Shown here: one piece after another, positions 1 through 7,131 of the stretch
Numbering within the stretch: the first letter of the stretch is position 1
Layout of the letters: each line of letters starts with the position of its first letter
Assembly: GCA_000434935.1 (NCBI GenBank)
Contig: FR882204.1
Span: 68,442 to 78,725, forward strand
Source: Bacteroides sp. CAG:709
Lineage (GTDB): Bacteria; Bacteroidota; Bacteroidia; Bacteroidales; UBA932
Direction: 5' to 3'
DNA length: 10,284 nt
The notes under the pieces: model-generated
What the model was told of the DNA's origin: nothing
Databases searched by the model: none
The model's input: only the letters and a program-made list of their open reading frames with translations
Made by a program: the position numbers and the translations under genes

Positions 1-1316
1 GTAGAATCGCCGAGCCTGATTTTCAGCCAGCTTTCCAGTTTCCGGATGTCGTCGGCAGGCAGCGGTTTGGCGGATTCCGTCATGAGTACCAGGCCTTTGG
101 TGGAAGACAGACTGTCGCATCTCACCTCTGCTCCACGTGCGATGAACATTTTTCCGATTTGCGGATATTGGCTGTGTATTTCCTTGGCAATCTGCTCGAA
201 AGGAATTTCTCCAAGTTTATAATTTTCAAGTGCTTTTTCCAGTTCCTTGATCCTGGCTTCACGCTTTGCAATCTCGGAATCGGTACGCTCGTAGATGCCC
301 TTCATTATCTTTTCAGATGCCTTGTCGGACTCGTACATCGCCCTTTCAGAGAACTTCAGCTGATTCTCATTGATCTTATGTCTTGCCGCGGACTCGATGA
401 GTCTGGACTTTTCGCTGGCGGTGAGGGGCTCTCCCGCAATGAACAATTCTACGCTGCAGCCTTTACGGTAGCTGATTTTGTGGTCGTAAATATATCCGGT
501 TTCGAGATTCTTGTTCTCTGCCACGAAATTTTCGACATTGATGTTGAACTTGTTCTCGCGGATCATCGTAAATGCGGACCAGATGCTCGGCGCAATCACC
601 AGAATCACCACGACAGTTATCCATGTTTTCGTCCTCTTTGCCTTCACCTTGTCCGGAATCTCGATTTCATGGAAGTGCAAGTACTTGACCATCAAATATG
701 TGGCCAGGATGATGAAGATGCAGTTTATGAAGAACAGATACAATGCACCGAGGAATATGAACAGGCTTCCCGATGCCACGCCGTAGCCTGCAGTACAGAG
801 AGGAGGCATCAATGCGGTAGCAATCGCGACGCCGGAAATGACCGTTCCCTTTTCCTTGCGGCTCATCTCGAAAATGCCTGCCAGACCGCCGAACAATGCT
901 ATCATCACATCGTAGATTGTCGGGTTGGTCCTGGACATCAGTTCAGTCGGATTGGCAAGTTTCAATGGGGTGAGCAGGAAATACAATGATGCGGCCAAGA
1001 GGCTTATAATCACCATGGTAGCCAAGTTCTTGAGCGCGGACTTTATGAGGTCGGCATCATCGATTCCGAGGCCGAGACCGATTCCGAAGATAGGTCCCAT
1101 GAGAGGGGACACCAGCATTGCACCGATGATGACGGCAGTGGAATTCACATTGAGTCCGACGGAAGCGAGGACGATGGCGCAAACCAGAATCCATACGTTG
1201 GGGCCTTTGAAATAAATGTTCCCTCTGATGGATTCGTCGGCTTTCTGTGTGTCGATAGTGGCTCTGATGTCAATCACTTCCTTCAGAAAAGTCTTGATGT
1301 TTTGTATTAACTGCAT
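1..1316 (-). CDS. DUF389 family membrane protein (3'-truncated by window edge)
   Basis: I translated 438 codons without a stop from the ATG at 1316-1314 down to the window edge, so the C-terminus is missing. A short cytoplasmic-looking N-terminus (1-40) is followed by about seven hydrophobic segments (roughly 41-58, 60-84, 99-118, 134-149, 158-178, 183-210, 231-250). They include the DUF389 hallmark stretches GAMLVSPLMGP (66-75) and ATALMPPLCTAGYG (165-178). After the membrane part come a soluble region, a charged coiled-coil-like stretch (about 321-368) and a small alpha/beta-looking tail. Bacteroidota members of this family are usually about 440-480 residues, so little is probably lost. Its biochemical role is not established; transport has been suggested for the family only by its topology. 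The gene is transcribed away from the SPOR lipoprotein gene and shares a 67-base spacer with it. The family call is confident, the function unknown. Confidence 0.88.
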   Translation of the reverse strand, partial: MQLIQNIKTFLKEVIDIRATIDTQKADESIRGNIYFKGPNVWILVCAIVLASVGLNVNSTAVIIGAMLVSPLMGPIFGIGLGLGIDDADLIKSALKNLATMVIISLLAASLYFLLTPLKLANPTELMSRTNPTIYDVMIALFGGLAGIFEMSRKEKGTVISGVAIATALMPPLCTAGYGVASGSLFIFLGALYLFFINCIFIILATYLMVKYLHFHEIEIPDKVKAKRTKTWITVVVILVIAPSIWSAFTMIRENKFNINVENFVAENKNLETGYIYDHKISYRKGCSVELFIAGEPLTASEKSRLIESAARHKINENQLKFSERAMYESDKASEKIMKGIYERTDSEIAKREARIKELEKALENYKLGEIPFEQIAKEIHSQYPQIGKMFIARGAEVRCDSLSSTKGLVLMTESAKPLPADDIRKLESWLKIRLGDS

Positions 1317-1340
1317 GGCGTATTTTTTATGTTCTCGCTA

Positions 1341-1348
1341 CAAAAATA
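1341..1348 (-). promoter_or_regulatory. Candidate -7 box for the DUF389 gene
   Basis: Read on the minus strand this is TATTTTTG, an exact match to the Bacteroidota -7 consensus TAnnTTTG. It would place transcription start some 15-20 bases before the ATG at 1316. I see no good TTG -33 box at the expected distance upstream, so support is the -7 box and the position alone. Confidence 0.4.
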
Positions 1349-1359
1349 ATTATATTTAT

Positions 1360-1367
1360 TAAATTTG
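1360..1367 (+). promoter_or_regulatory. Candidate -7 box for the SPOR-M28-leuS-yitT operon
   Basis: TAAATTTG matches the Bacteroidota TAnnTTTG -7 consensus and lies 16 bases before the ATG at 1384, which would give a very short leader of about 10 bases. No clear TTG -33 box is visible at the usual distance. The surrounding 1317-1383 spacer is strongly AT-rich and is the only room for a promoter before the four tightly spaced genes. Confidence 0.4.
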
Positions 1368-1383
1368 TAGGAATTTATGTATT

Positions 1384-1896
1384 ATGAGACGATTATTCAT
1401 CATATCGATGTGCGCGGCGACGGTTCTGTGTTCGGGATGCGATGCGTTCCGGAAACTTGCCGGACGCCCGACTTCCGCTGACATTGAAGCACGCAGGGCT
1501 GCCATTGAAGCTGTTCAAGAAGCTGAACATCAAGCTCGTATGGATTCATTGGCGAAGGTGGAGAAGCAGCTTGCCGATTCACTTGCCGTGCTGGATTCCC
1601 TCAAAAACATGAATGAGACAATGCTGGAACCCAAGTCGATGGGCGGTCTGGAATCAGGGGTGCTGACACATCGTTACTACCTGATACTCGGCTGCTTCAT
1701 GGATACCGGCAATGCACAATATCTGAAAGGAAAAGTGGAAAAGGCAGGCTATCCGGTGACATTGATAAATTTCAGGAACGGCTTTACCGCAGTGGGCGTC
1801 TGTCCTGCGGACAGTATTGTCAATGCTTATGACAACCTGAAAAAGATCAAGGCGGAATCATTTTGCCCGGATGGCGTTTGGATGCTAGTCAATTAA
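1384..1896 (+). CDS. SPOR-domain lipoprotein
   Basis: A 170-residue protein. The N-terminus has a basic start, a hydrophobic stretch and then VLCSGC, giving a lipobox-like lipidation site at Cys19 (the -3 position is Cys rather than the usual Leu, with Leu at -4). Residues 31-75 are rich in Ala, Glu, Lys and Leu with few helix breakers, so probably helical or coiled coil. Residues 97-170 fit the SPOR fold: it opens with a YYLILGCF strand, has a helix around 110-122, a second strand with GFTAVGV and ends with a W-x-L strand. SPOR domains in general bind peptidoglycan lacking stem peptides, so an envelope-anchored role is likely but inferred. It is the first gene of a tight operon; the next gene starts 6 bases after its stop. 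The SPOR part carries three cysteines (104, 140, 161). Envelope location is fairly sure, the precise role not. Confidence 0.82.
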   Translation: MRRLFIISMCAATVLCSGCDAFRKLAGRPTSADIEARRAAIEAVQEAEHQARMDSLAKVEKQLADSLAVLDSLKNMNETMLEPKSMGGLESGVLTHRYYLILGCFMDTGNAQYLKGKVEKAGYPVTLINFRNGFTAVGVCPADSIVNAYDNLKKIKAESFCPDGVWMLVN

Positions 1897-1902
1897 TTGA
1901 TT

Positions 1903-3252
1903 ATGAGAAGTTTAATAAGTAGAGCCCTGCTCTTGGCATTGGCCTTCGGCTTGTTTTTTATGCCATGTGAGGCTCAGGTCATTTCAGGATATTCGGAACT
2001 CAGTGACAGTGATGTCATGAAGACATTGAAATCACATGTCTCATATCTCGCGTCTGATGAGCTTGGCGGCCGTAAGGCTGGTTCGGAAGGTGAGAAAGCT
2101 GCTGCTGAGTATGTCAGGGACGTGTTCCGCGAATACGGCGTGGATTTGTTGAGCGGTGATGACGGAGACGTGTTCGGTGTCGCGCAGCAAAACGGCGATA
2201 CGCTGACTTCCAGAAACGTAGTTGGTTTCGTGCAAGGTTATGACAGGGCAATGTACGACAAATACATTGTCATAGGAGCCCGTCTCGACAACATCGGTAC
2301 GAACATATTGACTGTGGACGGGAAACCGCAGACGCAGATTTTCAACGGTGCGAACGGGAATGCTTCCGGACTTGCCGTCATGTTGGAACTGGCCAGGATG
2401 ATCAGCTCGAACGCCATAATGTTCAGACGTTCAGTGCTTTTCATTGCCTTCGGCGCATCGGAACAGACATTTGCGGGAGCGTGGTATTTCCTGAACCGTT
2501 CTTTTGGAGATGCCGGGAAAATCGACGCGATGATCGACCTGGACATGCTGGGTACCGGAAGCAAAGGCTTTTACGCGTATACATCTTCGAATGCCGACAT
2601 GAACATGATCCTGTCCAATGTTTCCAATGAACTTCAGCCGGTCCTGCCGAAAGTTACGGCGGAAGAGCCGTATCCGTCTGACAACAGGGCGTTCTATTCC
2701 AAGGAGATACCGTCCGTGATGTTCACGACCGGAAAATATCCGGAGCATGGTACGGTGAAGGATGTGGAGAGTATCATCGAATATGAGCCGATGGAGCGAG
2801 AACTGGAATATGTCTATAATTTCACCAGATATATTTCCAATGTGGAGAATCCGCCGTTGTTCCGTCAGGACAAGGTCCTGCCTAAGTCTACGGACAAGCT
2901 TTATGATTATGCGGATTGTGACAAGCGTCCTTCGTTCATGGGAAGTGCAGACCCTAAGGCATTCCTGCTGAAATGGGTATACCAATATCTCAAATATCCT
3001 AAGGCTGCGGTCTCCAACGGTATTCAGGGGCGCGTGATCGTCGAGTTCGTCGTTTCCAAGGACGGCAATGTCACGGATGTGCGTGTGGCAAGAAGCGCGG
3101 ACCAGCTCCTCGATGATGAGGCGGTGAGAGTCGTCAAGGCATCTCCCAAATGGAAGCCGGGGCAGGTCAAGGGTATGAAAGTCAATACGATAATGTCAGT
3201 GGCGGTAGATTTCCGCCTCTCTAAAAAAGGTAAATTCGGAATTAAAAAATAG
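1903..3252 (+). CDS. Secreted M28-peptidase-like protein with TonB C-terminal domain, probable pseudopeptidase
   Basis: A 449-residue protein. I chose ATG 1903 over an in-frame TTG at 1897 because the ATG begins a clean signal peptide (1-25) with likely cleavage before Gln26, a common pattern in Bacteroidota. Residues about 40-315 follow the M28 zinc-aminopeptidase fold: LASDELGGRKAGSEGE, YIVIGARLDNIG, FNGANGNASGLAVMLELA, RSVLFIAFGASEQ, AMIDLDMLG and IPSVMFTTG. Compared with the canonical motifs GAHYD, GADDNASG, GAEE, LDM and HTPDD, the first zinc His is Arg127, the bridging Asp is Gly152, the catalytic Glu is Ser186 and the last zinc His is Gly283. Only Glu187 and Asp214 remain, so hydrolysis is unlikely. 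Residues about 343-442 are a TonB_C domain (YPKAAVSNGIQGRVIVEFVV, then DEAVRVVKASPKWKPG). There is no membrane segment apart from the signal peptide. It follows the SPOR lipoprotein by 6 bases and precedes leuS by 2. Ligand and partners are unknown. Confidence 0.85.
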   Translation: MRSLISRALLLALAFGLFFMPCEAQVISGYSELSDSDVMKTLKSHVSYLASDELGGRKAGSEGEKAAAEYVRDVFREYGVDLLSGDDGDVFGVAQQNGDTLTSRNVVGFVQGYDRAMYDKYIVIGARLDNIGTNILTVDGKPQTQIFNGANGNASGLAVMLELARMISSNAIMFRRSVLFIAFGASEQTFAGAWYFLNRSFGDAGKIDAMIDLDMLGTGSKGFYAYTSSNADMNMILSNVSNELQPVLPKVTAEEPYPSDNRAFYSKEIPSVMFTTGKYPEHGTVKDVESIIEYEPMERELEYVYNFTRYISNVENPPLFRQDKVLPKSTDKLYDYADCDKRPSFMGSADPKAFLLKWVYQYLKYPKAAVSNGIQGRVIVEFVVSKDGNVTDVRVARSADQLLDDEAVRVVKASPKWKPGQVKGMKVNTIMSVAVDFRLSKKGKFGIKK

Positions 3253-3254
3253 CT

Positions 3255-6020
3255 ATGGATTACGATTTCAGAAGAATTGAGCAGAAATGGCAGGCCAGAT
3301 GGGCGGCCGAGAAAACTTTTCGTGCGGTAGAGGATCCGTCGAAGCCTAAATACTACGTGCTGGACATGTTCCCGTACCCGTCAGGTGCAGGACTTCATGT
3401 GGGACATCCTCTCGGTTACATTGCAAGTGACATTTATGCAAGATATAAGAGATTGAAGGGATTCAATGTCCTTCATCCTATGGGTTATGATGCATTCGGT
3501 CTGCCGGCAGAGCAATATGCCATACAGACGGGACAGCATCCTGAGGTGACTACCGTGAAGAACATAGCCCGTTATCGCGAGCAGCTTGACAGAATCGGAT
3601 TTTCCTACGATTGGGACAGGGAAGTCCGCACATGCGATCCTGCATTCTACAAATGGACTCAGTGGGCGTTCATCAAGATGTTCAAGAGCTATTACAATAC
3701 GGAATTGGACAAGGCTCGTCCTATTACAGAATTGGAAGATGCGTTCGAACAGTCCGGTACCAGGGATATTCACGCGGCATGCACAGAGGAATTGACCTTT
3801 ACCGCCGGCGAATGGAAGTCTTGGAACGAGAAGAAGAAAGCAGAGGTCCTGATGAACTATCGTATTGCATATCAGGGAGAAACATCAGTCAACTGGTGTT
3901 CTGGACTCGGTACGGTGCTTGCCAATGATGAGGTGAAGGAAGGCCTTTCCGTACGTGGAGGATTCCCTGTGGAGCAGAAGAAGATGATGCAGTGGCAGCT
4001 CAGGGTGTCAGCATACGCCGGACGACTCCTGGACGGTCTGGACAAACTGGACTGGACGGATTCATTGAAAGAAATGCAGAGGAACTGGATCGGCCGTTCT
4101 TATGGTACCGAGGTGGTTTTCAAGACTTTCAATGGCGACAAGAGGAAAGATGTCACCATCTTCACCACTCGCGTGGACACGATTTTCGGTGTGACTTTCA
4201 TGGTGTTGGCTCCTGAAAGTGAGCTTGTTCCTGAACTTGTCACAGAGGAGCAGAAGGCTGCCGTCGAGGAGTATCTTGCTTATGTGAAGAAGAAGACGGA
4301 GCGCGAGAGAATTTCCGAGACCAAGACCGTAACCGGCGTATTTTCAGGCTCTTATGCGGAGAATCCGCTGACGGGAAAACGTGTTCCGGTGTGGATTTCA
4401 GAGTATGTGCTTGCGGGTTACGGTACTGGTGCCATCATGGCAGTGCCGGCTCATGACAGCAGGGATTATGCATTCGCCAAGAAATTCGACCTGCCTATCG
4501 TTCCTATCATCGAGGGATGCGATGTGAGCGAGTCCAGCTTCGATGCGAAGGAAGGCAAGATGTGCAATTCAGGGTTCCTGGACGGCATGGATGTGAAGGA
4601 AGCAATTCCTGCAGCCATGGATTATGTTGAGAAACAGGGCATTGGCCACAGAAAAGTCAATTACAGACTTCGTGATGCGATTTTCTCACGTCAGAGATAT
4701 TGGGGCGAGCCGTTCCCTATATATTATAAGGATGGCATTGCGACACCGCTGCCATATGAGAAACTTCCGCTCACCCTTCCGGAAATCGACCAGTTCAAGC
4801 CTACCGAGAGCGGAGAGCCGCCTCTTGCACGTGCGAAGAACTGGACATATAACGGTTATCCTCTGGAAACCAGCACAATGCCTGGCTTTGCGGGTTCCAG
4901 CGCATACTATCTCAGATACATGGACCCTCATGACAATGAGGAGCTCGTGAGCTGCGAGGCTGACAAATACTGGAGGGATGTCGATCTCTATATCGGTGGT
5001 ACAGAGCATGCTACAGGCCATTTGATTTACTCCCGTTTCTGGGACAAGTTCCTCTACGACTTGGGCTATGTATGTGAGGACGAGCCGTTCAAGAAGCTTG
5101 TCAACCAGGGTATGATCCAGGGCCGTTCGAACTTCGTATACCGTATCGTAGGTACGAACAAGTTCGTTTCCGTCGGACTGAAAGACCAGTATGAGACTAC
5201 GGAAATCCATGTGGACATCAACATTGTCCGTAACGACAGGCTTGATGTCGAGGCATTCAAGAAGTGGAGACCTGAGTTCGCGGATGCCGAGTTCGTTCTG
5301 GAGAACGGCGAATATATCTGCGGCTGGGCTGTAGAGAAGATGAGCAAGTCCATGTACAATGTCGTGAATCCGGATGATATATGCAACTCCTATGGCGCTG
5401 ATACATTGAGACTTTATGAGATGTTCCTGGGCCCTATCGAGCAGTCGAAGCCATGGGATACCAAGGGAATCGACGGCGTGAACCGTTTCCTCAGAAAGTT
5501 CTGGAAATTGTATTACGAAGGCGAAAAGTTCATTGTCACGGACGAGAAAGCGGCTCCGGAGGAGCTCAAGACATTGCACAAGCTGATAGGCAAACTGCAG
5601 GCCGACATTGAGACATTCTCATACAATACCTGCATCAGCGCGTTCATGATTGCCGTCAATGACCTTGCAGACCGCAAATGCGCAAAACGCGAAATCCTTG
5701 AGCCTCTGGCTGTGCTTCTTTCTCCGTTCGCACCGCATATCTGCGAGGAATTGTGGGAGGCACTCGGACATGAGGAAAGCATTTCCAAGGCTTCTTTCCC
5801 TGAATATGTCGAGGCTTATACTGTTGAAAGCAACTGTACTTACGCAGTTTCATTCAACGGCAAGACCAGATTTACAGTGGAACTTCCTAAGGCGATGGGC
5901 AAGGACGAGGTGGAAAGTAATGTGAGGAGCAATCCTTCGACGGAAAAGTATCTTGCCGGAAAGAGCATTGTGAAAGTGATTGTCGTTCCTGGAAAAATTG
6001 TGAATATCGTAGTTAAATAG
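3255..6020 (+). CDS. leuS: Leucyl-tRNA synthetase
   Basis: This cytosolic class I enzyme charges tRNA-Leu with leucine using ATP. The 921-residue protein is complete. The catalytic domain has the HIGH signature as HVGH (48-51, inside PYPSGAGLHVGHP) and KMSKS at 695-699. The CP1 editing domain, which clears mischarged tRNA, has the Thr-rich TTRVDT motif (304-309) and GTGAIMAVPAHDSRD, with its conserved aspartates at 401 and 404. The tRNA-binding helical domain follows KMSKS (PFAPHICEELWEALG), then a short C-terminal domain. About 50 residues (roughly 147-200) are inserted compared with the E. coli enzyme, and the ZN1 Cys-x-x-Cys knuckle is replaced by VRGG (233-236); I recall both as typical of Bacteroidota LeuRS. 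The ATG begins 2 bases after the preceding stop, and the next gene starts 4 bases after its own stop. No T-box or leucine leader is seen upstream, and its transcription probably depends on the promoter at about 1360. Confidence 0.98.
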   Translation: MDYDFRRIEQKWQARWAAEKTFRAVEDPSKPKYYVLDMFPYPSGAGLHVGHPLGYIASDIYARYKRLKGFNVLHPMGYDAFGLPAEQYAIQTGQHPEVTTVKNIARYREQLDRIGFSYDWDREVRTCDPAFYKWTQWAFIKMFKSYYNTELDKARPITELEDAFEQSGTRDIHAACTEELTFTAGEWKSWNEKKKAEVLMNYRIAYQGETSVNWCSGLGTVLANDEVKEGLSVRGGFPVEQKKMMQWQLRVSAYAGRLLDGLDKLDWTDSLKEMQRNWIGRSYGTEVVFKTFNGDKRKDVTIFTTRVDTIFGVTFMVLAPESELVPELVTEEQKAAVEEYLAYVKKKTERERISETKTVTGVFSGSYAENPLTGKRVPVWISEYVLAGYGTGAIMAVPAHDSRDYAFAKKFDLPIVPIIEGCDVSESSFDAKEGKMCNSGFLDGMDVKEAIPAAMDYVEKQGIGHRKVNYRLRDAIFSRQRYWGEPFPIYYKDGIATPLPYEKLPLTLPEIDQFKPTESGEPPLARAKNWTYNGYPLETSTMPGFAGSSAYYLRYMDPHDNEELVSCEADKYWRDVDLYIGGTEHATGHLIYSRFWDKFLYDLGYVCEDEPFKKLVNQGMIQGRSNFVYRIVGTNKFVSVGLKDQYETTEIHVDINIVRNDRLDVEAFKKWRPEFADAEFVLENGEYICGWAVEKMSKSMYNVVNPDDICNSYGADTLRLYEMFLGPIEQSKPWDTKGIDGVNRFLRKFWKLYYEGEKFIVTDEKAAPEELKTLHKLIGKLQADIETFSYNTCISAFMIAVNDLADRKCAKREILEPLAVLLSPFAPHICEELWEALGHEESISKASFPEYVEAYTVESNCTYAVSFNGKTRFTVELPKAMGKDEVESNVRSNPSTEKYLAGKSIVKVIVVPGKIVNIVVK

Positions 6021-6024
6021 CAAT

Positions 6025-6960
6025 ATGATCTCCGCAAAAAAAATCTTTTCAGTCCTCTTGGACTATGTTATCGTGTCACTCGGAACATTGATGTTCTGTC
6101 TGGCATGGGATGCTTTCCTGATTCCTAACGGAATCGCTGCCGGTGGCTTGACGGGAGCATGTACCGTTCTGCAATTCGCGACCAACGGACTTATTCCTGT
6201 GGCTTATTCCACCTTCATTGCCAATGCAGCTCTGCTTGTCATGGGCGTCATCGTGTTGGGCCATGCTTTCGGCATCAAGACAGTGTATGTTGTGGTCTTG
6301 TCATCTGTCTTGTTCAAGATTTTGCCTGAATTTGACTGGGTTGCGGCGGTACCTGGAAATTTCTTGTTCATTGACAACAGGGCATTGATACCGATTGTCG
6401 GAGGTCTGTTGGAGGCTGTCGGCGTAGGATTGATTTTCCAGCGTGGCGGCAGTACCGGAGGTACGGACATCGCGGCATTGGTGTTGAACAAGTTCTGGCC
6501 TATCTCGCCTGGAAAGGTGTATCTTTATTCGGATATATTCATCATTGCTTCTGTATTGCTGATTCCAGGCAAGACTTTCGAGGACATGATTTATGGTTAT
6601 CTTTCCATGATTACATTCTCGTTCATGCTGGATTTCGTATTGCTAGGAAGCAAGTCTACCGTACAGGTGCTCGTGTTTACGCAGAAATATGAAGAGATGG
6701 CGGACTATATGATGGCGAAACTGCATAGGGGAGTGACTGCGCTGAAAGCGGTCGGCTGGTACACGAAACAGGACAAGAACGTGCTTCTCATCGTTGCCAG
6801 AAAATCCCAGATGCCGGAGTTGTCCAAGGCCATCAAGCATATCGACGACAAGGCTTTCGTGAGTGTTTCTCCTGCAAGCAGCGTTTACGGCGAGGGCTTC
6901 GACCAGTTGAAGACGGGTATTGAGAAAAAGAAGAAGGCAGAAAAGGACATGAATGGATGA
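6025..6960 (+). CDS. YitT family (DUF161/DUF2179) membrane protein
   Basis: A 311-residue inner-membrane protein. The N-terminal YitT_membrane region has about five to six hydrophobic segments (roughly 8-30, 56-80, 86-101, 121-140, 166-182, 187-207). It contains the family signatures IPNGIAAGGLTGA (33-45) and QRGGSTGGTDIAA (139-151). Residues about 212-292 form the cytosolic DUF2179 domain, ending in FVSVSPASSVYGEGF. A Lys-rich tail closes the protein. Length and domain order are normal for the family, whose transported substrate or function is not established. It is the last gene of the operon: its ATG lies 4 bases after the leuS stop, and a strong terminator follows about 70 bases after its own stop. 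Family assignment is firm; any physiological role would be a guess. Confidence 0.93.
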   Translation: MISAKKIFSVLLDYVIVSLGTLMFCLAWDAFLIPNGIAAGGLTGACTVLQFATNGLIPVAYSTFIANAALLVMGVIVLGHAFGIKTVYVVVLSSVLFKILPEFDWVAAVPGNFLFIDNRALIPIVGGLLEAVGVGLIFQRGGSTGGTDIAALVLNKFWPISPGKVYLYSDIFIIASVLLIPGKTFEDMIYGYLSMITFSFMLDFVLLGSKSTVQVLVFTQKYEEMADYMMAKLHRGVTALKAVGWYTKQDKNVLLIVARKSQMPELSKAIKHIDDKAFVSVSPASSVYGEGFDQLKTGIEKKKKAEKDMNG

Positions 6961-7028
6961 AAAGGTGACTGAAGTAGGCATTAAATGGAAGATTTTTAAA
7001 TTTAAAAAACATATATTAATTTACCCGG

Positions 7029-7062
7029 CTGCTTTCGGACTCTTCCGAAAGCAGTTCTTTTT
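7029..7062 (+). terminator. Intrinsic terminator after the leuS-yitT operon
   Basis: A perfect 11-bp stem, CTGCTTTCGGA (7029-7039) with TCCGAAAGCAG (7044-7054), closes a 4-base CTCT loop and is followed directly by the T-rich run TTCTTTTT. It sits 68 bases after the yitT stop and ends the four-gene plus-strand transcript. Confidence 0.92.
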
Positions 7063-7065
7063 GTC

Positions 7066-7073
7066 TAATTTTG
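7066..7073 (+). promoter_or_regulatory. Candidate -7 box for the AraC-type regulator gene
   Basis: TAATTTTG matches the Bacteroidota -7 consensus TAnnTTTG and lies immediately after the terminator T-run. It would give a leader of about 50 bases before the ATG at 7132. No convincing TTG -33 box is visible, because the region where it would fall is the terminator hairpin itself. Confidence 0.35.
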
Positions 7074-7131
7074 TGCTGCATAAAAACTGAACACCAAGTG
7101 TGTTTTATAAAACTAAAAGACCAGAATTGTT

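Noticed and set aside
159..989. 276-codon plus-strand open frame opposite the DUF389 gene
   Set aside because: It is rich in Cys and His with no domain pattern, while the opposite strand encodes a continuous, recognisable membrane protein.
1897..1902. TTG start two codons before the M28-like gene's ATG
   Set aside because: The ATG at 1903 directly starts a good signal peptide; the TTG directly follows the previous stop and adds nothing.
4686..5579. 297-codon minus-strand open frame inside leuS
   Set aside because: Antisense shadow of strongly conserved LeuRS coding sequence; no promoter or recognisable domain.
6993..7008. 16-base perfect palindrome TTTTTAAATTTAAAAA after yitT
   Set aside because: Made only of A and T runs in an AT-rich spacer, so its symmetry is weak evidence; it is explained by base composition before a terminator.
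6953..7090. 45-codon open frame overlapping the end of yitT and running through the terminator
   Set aside because: It reads across the perfect terminator hairpin, is lysine/phenylalanine rich as expected from AT-rich non-coding DNA, and has no family resemblance.
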